Translations under genes and position numbers: made by a program
DNA from: Zhihengliuella halotolerans
GTDB taxonomy: Bacteria > Actinomycetota > Actinomycetes > Actinomycetales > Micrococcaceae
DNA: 64,000 nt
Direction: 5' to 3'
Assembly: GCF_004217565.1 (NCBI RefSeq)
Contig: NZ_SHLA01000001.1
Span: 1,736,001-1,800,000 of the forward strand
Shown: one piece after another, positions 20,460-31,400 of the stretch
Layout of the letters: every line of letters starts with the position of its first letter
Position numbering within the stretch: position 1 is the first letter of the stretch
The notes under the pieces: model-generated
Database searches by the model: none
Told to the model about the DNA's origin: nothing
Seen by the model: only the letters and a program-made list of their open reading frames with translations

Positions 20460-22892
20460 TTACTCCTTTGGTGGTGTTGCGTTTACTTTACGGATGGCGA
20501 CCGCGTTCCCGCTAGGACGTTTACGTCCGGCCGCCATTTTCGCGACGATTCCGCCACGCTCCCCGGGCTCCCGGGCCGCGTTCTTGACCGCCATCACCCC
20601 CGCGAGGTCGTGCGTGAGCGAGCGCGGCGAGTACTTGGCCCGCAGCCGCCCCCAGAACGTCGCCGACGACTTCATGGCCTCCGCCTGCTCGTCGACGGCC
20701 GCCCAATAGTCTGCCACCTCCTGCTCGCTCGGTTCGTGCGTCGAGAACGTGGAACGGTCTGCGGTGTCGGCGAGCGCCATCGCGGAGAGCCCCGCATCCG
20801 GGAACCCGTCGACGAGCCTGCGGGCGTTCTCCCGCCTGGTGGCCCCGGCACGGGAGACGATCCCGTAGTCGGTCGCCTGGCTGAGCACCTCCTGCCAGCC
20901 GCCGCTGACGCGGTCTCCCGTCGTGCCCAGCTGGGAACGACGACGGCGGCGGCGCAGCTTGAGTGCGAGGATCAGCAGGAACGGCGCCAGAAGGAGCAGG
21001 ATCGAGCCGAGTGAGAGGACGACCGTGATGATGAGCGGCCCCCACAGCTCCCAGAAGGTCTGCTGCTCCTCTTCGGTCTCCTGCGGCTCCGGCGCGGTCT
21101 CCGGGGGCAGGTCCGGCTCCTCCTGCGCGGGAGGCGGCGGCTGCAGCACCTGCGGCTGGGGGACGGACTTCGGCTCCTGCTCGGGCGGTGTCGGCTGCTC
21201 GTCGTCGTCGGGCGTCGGGTCGAACGCTACCCAGCCGACTCCCTCGAAGGCGATCTCGACCCAGGCGTGCACGTCGGAGCCGGTGAGGTCGATGGCTTTC
21301 TCCGGGTCGTATTCCTCCGGGTAGAACCCCATGACCACGCGTGCGGGGATACCCTGCTCGCGGGCCATGAGCGCCATCGCGGCCGCGTACTGCTCGTCGT
21401 CGCCGATCAGGTCGTCGGCGTCGAGCAGACTCGTGATGCGTCCCGCGCCGTGGCCCGACAGTGACGGCACCTGGCCCTCGGCGCCGTTGGAGAAGTAGCC
21501 GCTGGTGCTCAGGATGGTCTCGAGGCTGCGGGCGCGGTCCAGCGAGCCTTGGGCGGACCCGATGAACTCGACGGCCTTGGCCGCCGCCAGCGGGGGCACG
21601 TTGGCGAGCGTGGGCATGCGCAGCTGCGCGAACTCCGCCTCGGCCAGCTCCTCGTCGGCCAGCTTGACGGGGAATTGGACGTGCGCGGTGTAGGTGTCGC
21701 CCGCGTCCAGGCCCGTCGCGCTCAGCGCGGTCTCGGCCTCGTCGCTGTAGAACAGCGAGCGCCCGAGCGCGTCCTGCCGCGCCCCCGCGACCTCGACGCC
21801 GGTGAGCCGGCCGCCCGCGGGCAGCCAGACGCCGTCGTACGCGCCGATGCTGATCTCGAGCTCGCCCGTGGTGCGGCGGGTGTCGGAGCCGGTGGCGCGG
21901 ATGTCGGAGGAATCGCCCACCGGGGCGAAATTGCCGCCCGACTTGGGGTCCACGTTGAAGACCATGCCGTTGTAGGAGTCGAGGGCGGCCAGGCGGATGC
22001 GCTCACCCTCGGGCAGGCCCTTGACGCTCAGCAGGGTCTCGTCCGCCATGGTCTTGACGTACTTGCGGAAGCTCATCAGCGGGCTCGGGTAGCTGTAGAG
22101 GTCCACGGGCGGTTCGATCGCCTCCCGCAACACCTGGCGCGGGGTCTGCGGGCTGATCAGCGGGGCGGCGGCCGCCGTCGCGCCGCTAGCGGCGAGCAGC
22201 ACGACGGCGCCGATCGCCACCCGCCGCACGAGTCCGTCGCGCACGCCGCGGGCGTCCTCCTCGGCGTGGTTGAGCGAGCGGAACCCGTCCTTGACCGTGC
22301 GGGCGATGTAGCGCCGCCAGGCGAGCCAGCCGACGAGCACCGCGATGAAGACGCCGCCGCGCAGCAGCGGCAGGGGGACGTCGCGGGTGCCGAAGACGAT
22401 GCCGACGACGAACATCACCAGCAGCGGCAGCAGCGTGAAGAACGGGGAACGCAGCCGCCACGCGGTCAGGCCCGCGACGAGACCCGTGAGCAGGGTGGTC
22501 AGGAACGCGACGATGAGCACGCCCCCGAACGCGCCGACGGGCGGCGAGACGGTGAGCATGTCCTTCCAGGACATGACGACGCCGGCCAGCAGGGTGCGCA
22601 GCGACTCGACGGTGGGGACCACGCCGTAGAGCGTCTCCCGCGGGGTCGCCAACGGCGTCCCGAGCACGAGGTACAGGGCGGCGAAGATGGCCATCGTCCG
22701 CCACACGCCCAGCCGGAACCGGACGTTCGCCCAGGCCAGCCCGAGTCCGGCGACGATCCCGCCGATCGAAGCGAGCAGGTAGTGGGCGCTGCCGCCGTAG
22801 GCGTCCCAGAGGCCCAGCGCGCCCAGGAACAGGGCGAGGCCGAGACATCCGGCGTCGAGCCCGTAACGCCACAGGGGTAGTTTCTCTCTCAC
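20460..22892 (-). CDS. TgpA-like transmembrane transglutaminase-fold protein, catalytic Cys replaced
   Basis: 810 residues: about six N-terminal membrane helices (residues 10-245), an extracytoplasmic transglutaminase-like domain (about 440-575), a Pro/Glu-rich stretch, one more helix near 620-645 and a basic cytoplasmic tail with a DUF4129-like segment. In active proteins the core reads G-x-C-E-Q; here residues 497-501 read GDDEQ, so Asp499 occupies the Cys position. His542 (in DVHAW) and Asp558 (in FDPTPDD) are kept with normal spacing. The fold is probably intact but thiol catalysis is not possible, suggesting a binding or scaffold role. It overlaps the DUF58 gene by 4 nt, the common MoxR-DUF58-transglutaminase arrangement. 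Confidence 0.9.
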   Translation of the reverse strand: MREKLPLWRYGLDAGCLGLALFLGALGLWDAYGGSAHYLLASIGGIVAGLGLAWANVRFRLGVWRTMAIFAALYLVLGTPLATPRETLYGVVPTVESLRTLLAGVVMSWKDMLTVSPPVGAFGGVLIVAFLTTLLTGLVAGLTAWRLRSPFFTLLPLLVMFVVGIVFGTRDVPLPLLRGGVFIAVLVGWLAWRRYIARTVKDGFRSLNHAEEDARGVRDGLVRRVAIGAVVLLAASGATAAAAPLISPQTPRQVLREAIEPPVDLYSYPSPLMSFRKYVKTMADETLLSVKGLPEGERIRLAALDSYNGMVFNVDPKSGGNFAPVGDSSDIRATGSDTRRTTGELEISIGAYDGVWLPAGGRLTGVEVAGARQDALGRSLFYSDEAETALSATGLDAGDTYTAHVQFPVKLADEELAEAEFAQLRMPTLANVPPLAAAKAVEFIGSAQGSLDRARSLETILSTSGYFSNGAEGQVPSLSGHGAGRITSLLDADDLIGDDEQYAAAMALMAREQGIPARVVMGFYPEEYDPEKAIDLTGSDVHAWVEIAFEGVGWVAFDPTPDDDEQPTPPEQEPKSVPQPQVLQPPPPAQEEPDLPPETAPEPQETEEEQQTFWELWGPLIITVVLSLGSILLLLAPFLLILALKLRRRRRRSQLGTTGDRVSGGWQEVLSQATDYGIVSRAGATRRENARRLVDGFPDAGLSAMALADTADRSTFSTHEPSEQEVADYWAAVDEQAEAMKSSATFWGRLRAKYSPRSLTHDLAGVMAVKNAAREPGERGGIVAKMAAGRKRPSGNAVAIRKVNATPPKE

Positions 22893-24238
22893 GCTGCGGC
22901 CCTCCGGAGCATCAGGCCCAGCTCGTCGAGGCTGCCGAGCGTCAGGACGGTCAAGTCGCCGATGTTCGCGCGGGCCGCGGTCAGGCCGTGACCGCAGCGG
23001 ATCGCGATGGCGCGGACACCGAGCGGGACGTGCATGCTGGCCTCGCGCAGCTGGCGGGCCGTGGTGCCCGCACCCGTGATGATGAAGACCACGGACGCGT
23101 TCGGCACCTGGTCGGCAGCGGTCCGGACGAGGTCAACGACGGTGTGCCGCGGCGTCGGACGTCCCTCGACGCGAGTGAGCCCGTCCATCATGTTGCGGCC
23201 GGTGTCGGTGCGTACCGGGCCCGTCTGGGTCAGGACGGAGAGCTTGCGCTGCTCGAAGGTCGCCTGCAGGCCGATCGAGGCCGCCGCCGAGACGGCTACC
23301 TCGAAGTCGTCAGCGGCGTCCGCCTCGGCTTCGCCGTACTCGGCGAGGTTGAGGGACAGCGCGACGGCCAGGTGGGAGCGGCGGGTCTCCTCGAACTGGC
23401 GGACCATGAGCTGACCGGTCCGGGCAGAGGACTTCCAGTGGATGTGGCGGCGGTCGTCGCCGGCCTCGTAGTCCCGCAGCGCGTGGAAGGAGACGTCGGA
23501 GTTCGACAGGTCGCGCGTCGGCATGCCCTCGAGGTCGCGGATGAAGCCGGCACTGGAACCATCGAGCGCCGTCGTCTGGGGGTGCACGAAGAGCTCGTAC
23601 TCGTCGGTCCAGCTCACCTGGCGGCGCAGCAGCCCGAACGGGTCCTGACGGACCGAGCGGACCGGGCCGACGGCCAGCACGGCACGACGGCGGGTCGGGA
23701 TCGTGAAGAGGTCCTCGTGCTCGGCGTCCGGCTGGAGGCGCGGGACGCGGAACGCGGCCACGGCGGCGCCGACGGGCAGCTCCATCGTCGCGCCGAAGGA
23801 CGCGCGCTTGGAGACGTTCTTGACGACCATCGCGCCGACCGCGCGGTCGCCCACGGCCACCCGGGTGCGATTGAGTTCGAGGCGCACGTCGTAGTCGGTG
23901 CGCCCGAGGACGAAGGCGACGGCGATGACCAGCAGCAGGGCCGCCATGAACGCCCCGAGGAGGGCCTCCTGCCAGCCGAAGATCGCGCCGAGCAGCCACA
24001 AGAGGAGCGCGGTGCCCGCCACCACGAATCCGAGCGGCGAGACGAGGCGGCCCGCCGGCTCGAAGAACCGGTCGCCGAGGACGCGCAGCCGCTCCACCAG
24101 CGGGCGGGCGTACTCGCGGGCGATCGCGAGGGACTCGCCCACGGCGGTCGCCGATCGGCCGGCGGTGCGCCGCAGCGCCTGCCCGCGCCCGGACTCCGGG
24201 TCAGCGCGGCGTGCGCGACGGGTGGCCCGAGGGCTCAT
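22889..24238 (-). CDS. DUF58 membrane protein
   Basis: 449 residues with two closely spaced membrane helices (about residues 68-112) and the DUF58 signature around residues 230-285: NSDVSFHALRDYEAGDDRRHIHWKSSARTG, then MVRQFEETR. DUF58 proteins contain a vWA-related fold and work with MoxR AAA+ ATPases in envelope stress or assembly functions. The gene overlaps moxR and the transglutaminase-like gene by 4 nt each. Confidence 0.92.
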   Translation of the reverse strand: MSPRATRRARRADPESGRGQALRRTAGRSATAVGESLAIAREYARPLVERLRVLGDRFFEPAGRLVSPLGFVVAGTALLLWLLGAIFGWQEALLGAFMAALLLVIAVAFVLGRTDYDVRLELNRTRVAVGDRAVGAMVVKNVSKRASFGATMELPVGAAVAAFRVPRLQPDAEHEDLFTIPTRRRAVLAVGPVRSVRQDPFGLLRRQVSWTDEYELFVHPQTTALDGSSAGFIRDLEGMPTRDLSNSDVSFHALRDYEAGDDRRHIHWKSSARTGQLMVRQFEETRRSHLAVALSLNLAEYGEAEADAADDFEVAVSAAASIGLQATFEQRKLSVLTQTGPVRTDTGRNMMDGLTRVEGRPTPRHTVVDLVRTAADQVPNASVVFIITGAGTTARQLREASMHVPLGVRAIAIRCGHGLTAARANIGDLTVLTLGSLDELGLMLRRAAA

Positions 24239-25344
24239 GCGGAGCCCGCATCACGACGCTTCGCGACGGTCGCCGCGTCGTCGGCGGTCGCGCCCACGCG
24301 GTCCGAGGCGTAGCGTTCGTCGGCGTGTGAGCCGGTCGTGGTGACCGCCGCGGGCTCGGGTTGCGGGGCGGGTGCGGCGGTGCCGCGCTGCGTGGGTGCC
24401 GGAACCGAGCGCACGACGGCGGAGATGACCTGCTCGGACGTCGCGCCGGTGAACTCGGCCTCCGGATCCAGGACGAGGCGGTGGGTCCAGACGAACGGTG
24501 CAAGTTCCTTGACGTCGTCGGGCAAGACGTAGTTCCGACCCTCCGACGCGGCCCACACCTTGGCCGCGCGGACCATCGCGAGCGCGCCGCGGACGGAGAC
24601 GCCGAGCCGGGTCTCGTCGGCCTCGCGCGTGCCCTCGCAGAGCTGCGCCACGTAGTTCAGGACGGCGTCATCGACGTGCGTCGTCGAGGCCAGGTCCGCC
24701 ATGTCGGCGATGGCCTCCGTGGTGATGACGGGCTTGAGCGCGGCCGAGCGGTCCTTCTGCGTGGCACCCGAGAGCAGCTCGACCGTGGCGGCCCGGTTCG
24801 GGTAGCCGATGGACGTCTTGATGAGGAAGCGGTCCAGCTGCGCCTCGGGCAGGCGGTAGGTTCCGGCCTGCTCGATGGGGTTCTGGGTCGCGATGACCAT
24901 GAACGGGCGCTGCTGGGGGTAGGTCACGCCGTCGACCGTCACGCGCCCCTCTTCCATGACCTCGAGCAGGGCCGACTGGGTCTTCGGAGAGGCGCGGTTG
25001 ATCTCGTCGGCCAGGACCAGGTTCGCGAAGATCGGTCCGCGGTGGAACTCGAACTTCTGGGTCTTCTGGTCGTAGATCGTGATGCCCGTGACGTCGGAGG
25101 GCAGCAGGTCCGGGGTGAACTGGATGCGCGAGTTGGTGCCCTTAACGGTGGCCGCGAGCGACCGGGCCAGCATCGTCTTGCCCGTGCCGGGGGCGTCCTC
25201 GAGGAGGACGTGGCCCTCGGCGAGCATCGCGGTCAGCACGAGGCGGACAGCGTCCTCCTTGCCGAGCACGGACTTGCCGACGTTGGCCACCAGCTTTGCG
25301 AAAGTCTCGGAGAACCAGCCGGCCTGCTCGTTGGTCATCGTCAT
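24235..25344 (-). CDS. MoxR-family AAA+ ATPase
   Basis: 369 residues with Walker A GTGKTMLARS (about residue 50), Walker B LVLADEINRASPKTQSALLEVMEEG and sensor ATQNPIEQAGTYRLPEAQLDRF. MoxR ATPases act as chaperone-like remodelers on DUF58/vWA partners. A ~60-residue Ala/Pro/Thr-rich tail after the AAA+ core is unusual. The start could be Met 1 or Met 3, six bases apart. It begins 73 nt after the giant surface-protein gene on the same strand. Confidence 0.93.
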   Translation of the reverse strand: MTMTNEQAGWFSETFAKLVANVGKSVLGKEDAVRLVLTAMLAEGHVLLEDAPGTGKTMLARSLAATVKGTNSRIQFTPDLLPSDVTGITIYDQKTQKFEFHRGPIFANLVLADEINRASPKTQSALLEVMEEGRVTVDGVTYPQQRPFMVIATQNPIEQAGTYRLPEAQLDRFLIKTSIGYPNRAATVELLSGATQKDRSAALKPVITTEAIADMADLASTTHVDDAVLNYVAQLCEGTREADETRLGVSVRGALAMVRAAKVWAASEGRNYVLPDDVKELAPFVWTHRLVLDPEAEFTGATSEQVISAVVRSVPAPTQRGTAAPAPQPEPAAVTTTGSHADERYASDRVGATADDAATVAKRRDAGSA

Positions 25345-25417
25345 TCGGTGTTCTCCTTGGAGTCGTGATTCATGGCGGCGCTGCGGGGCCTTCCCGGAAT
25401 ATCGTGGCGCGACGGAC

Positions 25418-28400
25418 TCACCAGCGCGCGTCGTTGGATCTGGTGCCGTCCACGATGGCGTACACGGGCATCGCGTAGCCTTCCTGGTTCACGCACTGGA
25501 CGTTCTTGAACCCACGGCCGTCGTTCCCGGCGGTCATGGTGTGCGGGTAGCCGTTGAACTTCCCGTTCTGGTTGTAGCAGTCGACCCGGTACGTGCCCGG
25601 ATTGAAGTTCTCGATCCGCACGTGGAACGTGTAGCACCGCGAATTGCAGCCGGTGTAGGAATTGTTCAGGTCTCCCTTGGAGAGCGAAACCTTGCGCTGC
25701 GGCTTGGGATTGGTCTTCTCCGTCTTGGACCACGTTTTCCTCTGCCCCTCGGTATCCGTCGCAACGATCTTGATGGTGCGCGAGGTGGAGTACCCGAGGC
25801 CGTTCACGGTCTGGGCGCCGTCGTTCGGGGTCTGGTTGCCGCCGATCGTGACCGTCTGGGTGACCTTGCGACCGTTGTAGGTGCCGGCGCCGGTGTTCCA
25901 CGTGAACTTGATCCAGTCGTTGCCGTGGGAAGCCGAGATCTGCGGGTTGTCCCGCAGCGGCCCGTAAGCGCTCGTGCTGTTGCTCGGGGCGCTCGGATTC
26001 GCCGGTCCCGCCGCGTTCACGGCGCGAACCCGCCACGTGTGCGGGTCGCCGTTGGACCCGGTGTCGATGACCGCGCCCGGCCCGCCGAAGCCCTTCCAAG
26101 CGCCGCCGTCGGCCGAGTACTGGTAGCCGGTGATCGGAGACCCGTTAGCGCCCGGCGCCGTGAAGTTGAGCTCGACCATCCGGTTGGCCCCGGTCGCCTT
26201 CGCGGTGACCTTGCCGATCGTCGTGGGCCGGCCGTAGGGGGTGACCGCGGCCGATTGCGCGCTCTGATCAGAAGCACCGACCCGGTTGCGGGCGGTGACG
26301 CTGAACCGGTAGGACTTGCTGGTGTTCAGCCCCGTGACCGTCTGGTTCGAACGGTTGGCGGGGATGTCGCTGATCGTCCTGACCAGCGAACTGCCCTCGA
26401 ACACGCGCACGGTGTACGTCTGGAGGGGAGCACCGTTGGCGCCGGGCGCCCGCCAGGACACGTCGACGACGCCGCCGTCGACCGCTGAATCCTTGCGGAC
26501 CGCCGTCGGCGCATCGGGCTTGAACGGGACGCCGGCCGGCGTGACCGCGGCCGAGTAGGTGCTCCACTGCGACGGCTTGGCCGCCTTGTTCACGGCGCGC
26601 ACCCGAACCTGATAGGCCGTCCCGTTCTTGAGCCCCTCCCACGTGTAGGAGGTGCCCGTGATGCCCGTGATCTGGGCGACACCGTTCGCCGGGGCGGGGG
26701 AGATCTCGAGCGTGTAGCTCTGGATCGCCGAGCCTCGGCTCACGGGAGCGGTCCAGTTGAACGTCGCCTTCTGATCGCCGTCTTTGCCCGTGGGCGCCGC
26801 CGGCTGCTCTGGTTCGACGTCGGGGCGCGCATCCGCAGATTCCGGCGATTTCGGCGATTCGCCGATGGCGTTCGAGGCGGTGACCGTGAAGTTGTAGGTC
26901 TGATCGTTGGTCAACGGCGTGATGGTGCACGTCGTCGTCTCGCACTGCTGGCTGTGCCCGCCGCCGGTGACCGTGTAGTGCGTGATGGCGGACCCGTTAT
27001 TCGCGGGCGGGTCCCAGGTCAGGACCGCCTTGCGATCCCCCGTGGACTCGACGCGCGGCAGGTTCGGCGCCGCCGGCGCGCCCTTGACGTTCAAGGTGAT
27101 CGTGCCGGAGACGTTGCGCTGCGGGTCCTCCGTCACGTCCCCGATCACGTATTCGACGCGCATGGTGCCGACGAAGTCGCTCCTCGGCGTGATCGCCACC
27201 TTGTTGCCGCGCACCTCGGCGGTGCCGGTGTTCTCGAGGGGGCGGGCGCTGATCAGCCGCAGGTCGCCCTCACCCTGGTACGGGTTGTGGTCGTTCGCGA
27301 GCGCGTCGACGATCTCCGTCTGGCCCTGCGCCGCCTCCGGCACGTTGTCGGCGACAGCGACCGGCAGTTCGCGCGTCGAACCCGTCACCGTGACCGTCAT
27401 GGCGGCCGAAACCGGCGGGTTCACGCCGTCGCTGACGGAAACCGTCACTGTGCCGCGAGTGCCCTTCGGCGTGTCGGCGGGGGCGACGAGGCGCAGGTTG
27501 TACCCATCGACGATGGCGGCTTCGACGCCCGCCACCTCGACCGCGCCGAGGGCGAACTTGAGGTTCGGCACGTCCTCGTCGTTCCGGTCGTTGGCAGCCA
27601 TCCGGAGGTCCATGATGGCCGGCCCCTCGCCCTGCCCGACGGAGATCGAGTTTGCCTGGAGCGTCGGCGGGAAGTTCTCCGGATCCGACTGCTCTTCGTC
27701 TTCCTCGGGGTCGCCCTCCGGCCCCTGGCCTTCCCGCTCCTCGTCCGGATCGTTGCCCGGGCTCGGCAGGACGTTGATCGGGACCGTCAGCGTGGAGGTG
27801 AGGCCACGATCGTCGTCAGGGCCCGAACCGTCCGTTACCTCGAACGTCACCGACGCAGAGCCTGAGAAGGAACGGCCGGCTTTGAAGGTGAGCTCGGTAG
27901 CGGATTTCACGAGCGCCCCGTCGTTCTCCGGCATCGAGCTCACGCTGTCTTCCGTCGTCAACCGCGGGCTGCGGCCGTCGCGCACGAGGACGATCTCTTC
28001 GAGATCGATCGACAGCGTCTCCCCTGCCGTGACCTCGAGCTGGACGTCGCTGCGCAGGATCGGCCGGGCCTCTCCCGTGCCCGGGACGTGCACGAACGCG
28101 GTCGACGTCAGTCCATCCGGATCGGTCAGCGTGTAGGCGATGACCTGCGGGGCGCTCCCGATCTGGACGACCATGCCGTCTTCGTTCACGGATGCCGTGT
28201 CCGGGTCGTCCGGAAGGTGCACCTCGAGCTCGGACACGCTCCCGTCCGGGTCTTCGTCGTTGCGGAGGATGTCGACCGTGACTTCGTCGACGTCGATGAT
28301 CTCCTCGAGCGAGACCCTGTCGTCGCGGGCGATCGGCGCCAGCAGTTTGGCCTCGGGGTCCGACTTCACGGTCAGGGTTGCGGAGGCCGTGCCGCCGCGC

Positions 28401-31400
28401 CCGTCAGTGATGGAGTAGCGGACCGACGTCGTCCCGTCGTCGGGCGGCGACATCAGCACGACGCGGCCGTCGACGACCTCGGCATCGGTCTCGTTCTCCT
28501 CCGACCCCAGCTCGCGCATCAGTGCCAGGGGGTCCCCGTCCGGGTCGGTGTCGTTGGCCATCACGTCCACTGCTACCGGCCGGTCCGGACGCACGGTGAT
28601 TAAGTCGTTGACCGCCACTGGCGGGTTGTTGGCCTCGGACAACGGCGCGATGCCGATCTTGACCGTGGCCGTCGACCGGGCGCCGAGGCGGTCCTCGACG
28701 ACGTAGGTGAACTCGTCCGTCCCGCTCGCGTCCCTGTTGGCCGTGTAGTCGATAGACGCGCCGCGGATCTTGGCCGTTCCGTACTTCGGCGACGAGCCGA
28801 ACTGGACGAGCGAGACCGAGTCGCCGTCCGGGTCGATGGCCTCCAAGGGCACCTGCACGTTGGTGCTGCTGCCGGCGAAGACGCGCCCCTCGACAGGCAC
28901 GGGGTTCGGCGGCGTGTTGCTCTCCAGGTCGGCCTCGCCTGCGGCGGGCTTGACGTTGAACGTCACCGTCGCGCTCGTCTCCTGGCCGTCCGGTCCGGCC
29001 ACCTTGTAGACCGCCGACACCTGGCGCGCCTTGCCGCCAAAGTCGCCGGCGCGGAATCGGACGACGTCGTCGGCGACCGAGATCAGCGAGCCCTCGCCGA
29101 GGTCGTCGGTCTCCTCGAGCTCGGGCAGCAGCGTGAGCTCGCCGCCGTTGGGGTGGATGTCGTTCTCGAGGACCTTGACGGTCGCCACGTCGTGTTCGCG
29201 CACGACGACGGAATCCGGGTTGGCCTGGGGCGGATCCATGCGCGGCGGGGCCGGGATCGGGACGATGCGGATCTCGCCGGTCGACTCCCCGTTGCCGTTC
29301 GCCACCGTGTAGCTGATCGTGGTCGGGTCTGTCAGTCCGCGCACGTCCGTGATGCGCACAAAGGTGTTCCGCTCCACGCTCGTGGAGAACGGTGCCTCGG
29401 GATCGTTCTCGGCGGCGGTCACGACGAGCACGCCGCCCGACGGGTCCGTGTCGTTGCCGAGCACGTCGACGAGGACGTCCTGGCCGGCCGGGAGCAGCGC
29501 GACATCGCGCACGGCGATGGGCCGCTGTTCCGCGTCGTCGGGCTCGTTGATATCGATGCGCACGAGACCCGGCGCGCTGGCGGGACCGTTCGTCGCGACG
29601 TACTTGGCGTAGTAGGTGCCCGCACGCTCACCCGTGACGGTCACGGCTCCGGTCTCCGTATTCGTCTTCATTTCGAGGCCTGAGACGTCGTCGACGTTGG
29701 CGAGACGCAGCCCTTCCCCGGAGGGGTCGGTGTCGTTGGCCAGTGGCTCGAAGGTGATCGACTCGCCGACGTGCCCGACGACGTGGTCGGTCGCGGTGAT
29801 GGGCGGGATGGTCGACTCGGCGAGCACCTCGACGAGGACGCGACCCTTGGTGCTCTCGCGGCCGTCGGAGACCTGGACCGCGATCTCCTTCTGACCGACG
29901 CGTTTGCCATCGTCCTGGAAGGTCAGCGATCCGTCCGGACGCACGCGGATGACATCGTCGCCCTCGCTCGTACCGCCGAGCAGCTGCAGGTCGTCTCCCT
30001 CGGGATCCGTCCAGTCGGTCAGCAGGTTCTGGCTCACCGATTCGCCCTGCTGAACACGCAGAACGGTGACCCGCTCCTGCTCAGGAGGCTCGTTCGCGTC
30101 CTCGCCGACGACATTCAGACGCACGGTTGCCGAATCGGATCCGCCGCGGCCGTCGGAGGCCGTATAGACGAAGGTCGCAGCTCCTGAGGCGTCCTCGGGG
30201 ACGACCACCTGGAAGCCGGTTCCGTTGTGCACGGGCTGCAGGTCGCCGATCGACGGGCCGGAGCCCTCGACCTCGGCCGTGAGGAGGTCGCCGTCCGGGT
30301 CCACATCGTTGTAGAGCACGGGCAGCATCGTGGTGCGGCCGGGCCGCACGCTGAACGTGTCGTCCTCGGCGATGGGAGTCTGGTTCTCCTCGGTGCGATT
30401 CGGCAGCTCGATCGCGTCGGTGATCTCCTTGGTCTCCTCCTCCTTGGCCTCACCCTCGCCCGCGGGCGGCTCCAGATCGCTCCAGTTGCTCACGATCTCC
30501 ATGCCCTCGTTCGTCAGCCACACTTGGCCGGAGGCGATGTCGTTGAGGACCACCACGTCGCGGTTGACGCGGAAGACCAGTTCGGCCCCCTCGGGCATCT
30601 CGGGCACCAGCACGTTCTGGTTCTGCCCCGAGTCGTCGCAGTAGCGCAGGTACTGGCCGCTCGTCTGCCAGGCGGCATAGGTGCAGGAGCCCACTCGCAC
30701 AGGCTCGATGGGCGTGCCGGCCGTGTCGAGCTGCTCGTAGTTGACGTCGCGCCCGTTCAGACCCACGGTGGCCAGCGAATTGTCGAGGGCGATCGCGACG
30801 CCGTCGTTCTTCGGCCCGGGCGCCTGGAGACGGGCGTTGGCCGGGTTCTCGACGCTGGCCCGTTTGCCCTCCGAGGTGAACACGTCGCCGGAGGCGGCGT
30901 CGAAGACGACTCCGGTCTCCCCCACCGCGGTTAGCTGCGGCTCGGCCAGCTGCTTCAGATCTGCGATCTCGATCTCGTCCTGAGGTTGTACCTCGCCGGA
31001 ATCGTCGAACGCGAAACTCGCCAGCACGCCGGCGTCGTAATCGACGGTCCAGACCGTGTCGTCGACCCCGACGACGGCGTCCACGTCACCCTTGGAATCG
31101 ACAAGTGGCTCGGCGACGTCGCCGGAGAAATCGGAGAGATTCTCGACACCGGCCGCCTGCACGGTGCCGTGTTTGTCGTCGGTGACCGCGACGACGGAGG
31201 TGCCGAAGGAGAAGGACGAGTTCGCGGGGAGGTTGTTGTCGCCGGCGAACTGAACCATGGCGGGGTCGATCGTCGTGAGCGAGGCCTGCTCGAGGTTGCG
31301 GACGAAGACGCTCTCGGCGTTCTGGACCAGGTCGTAGCTCGACAGCGGGGTGACCACGCCGCCGTCGATCACGCGCGACTGGTAGTTGATGTGGCCGATC

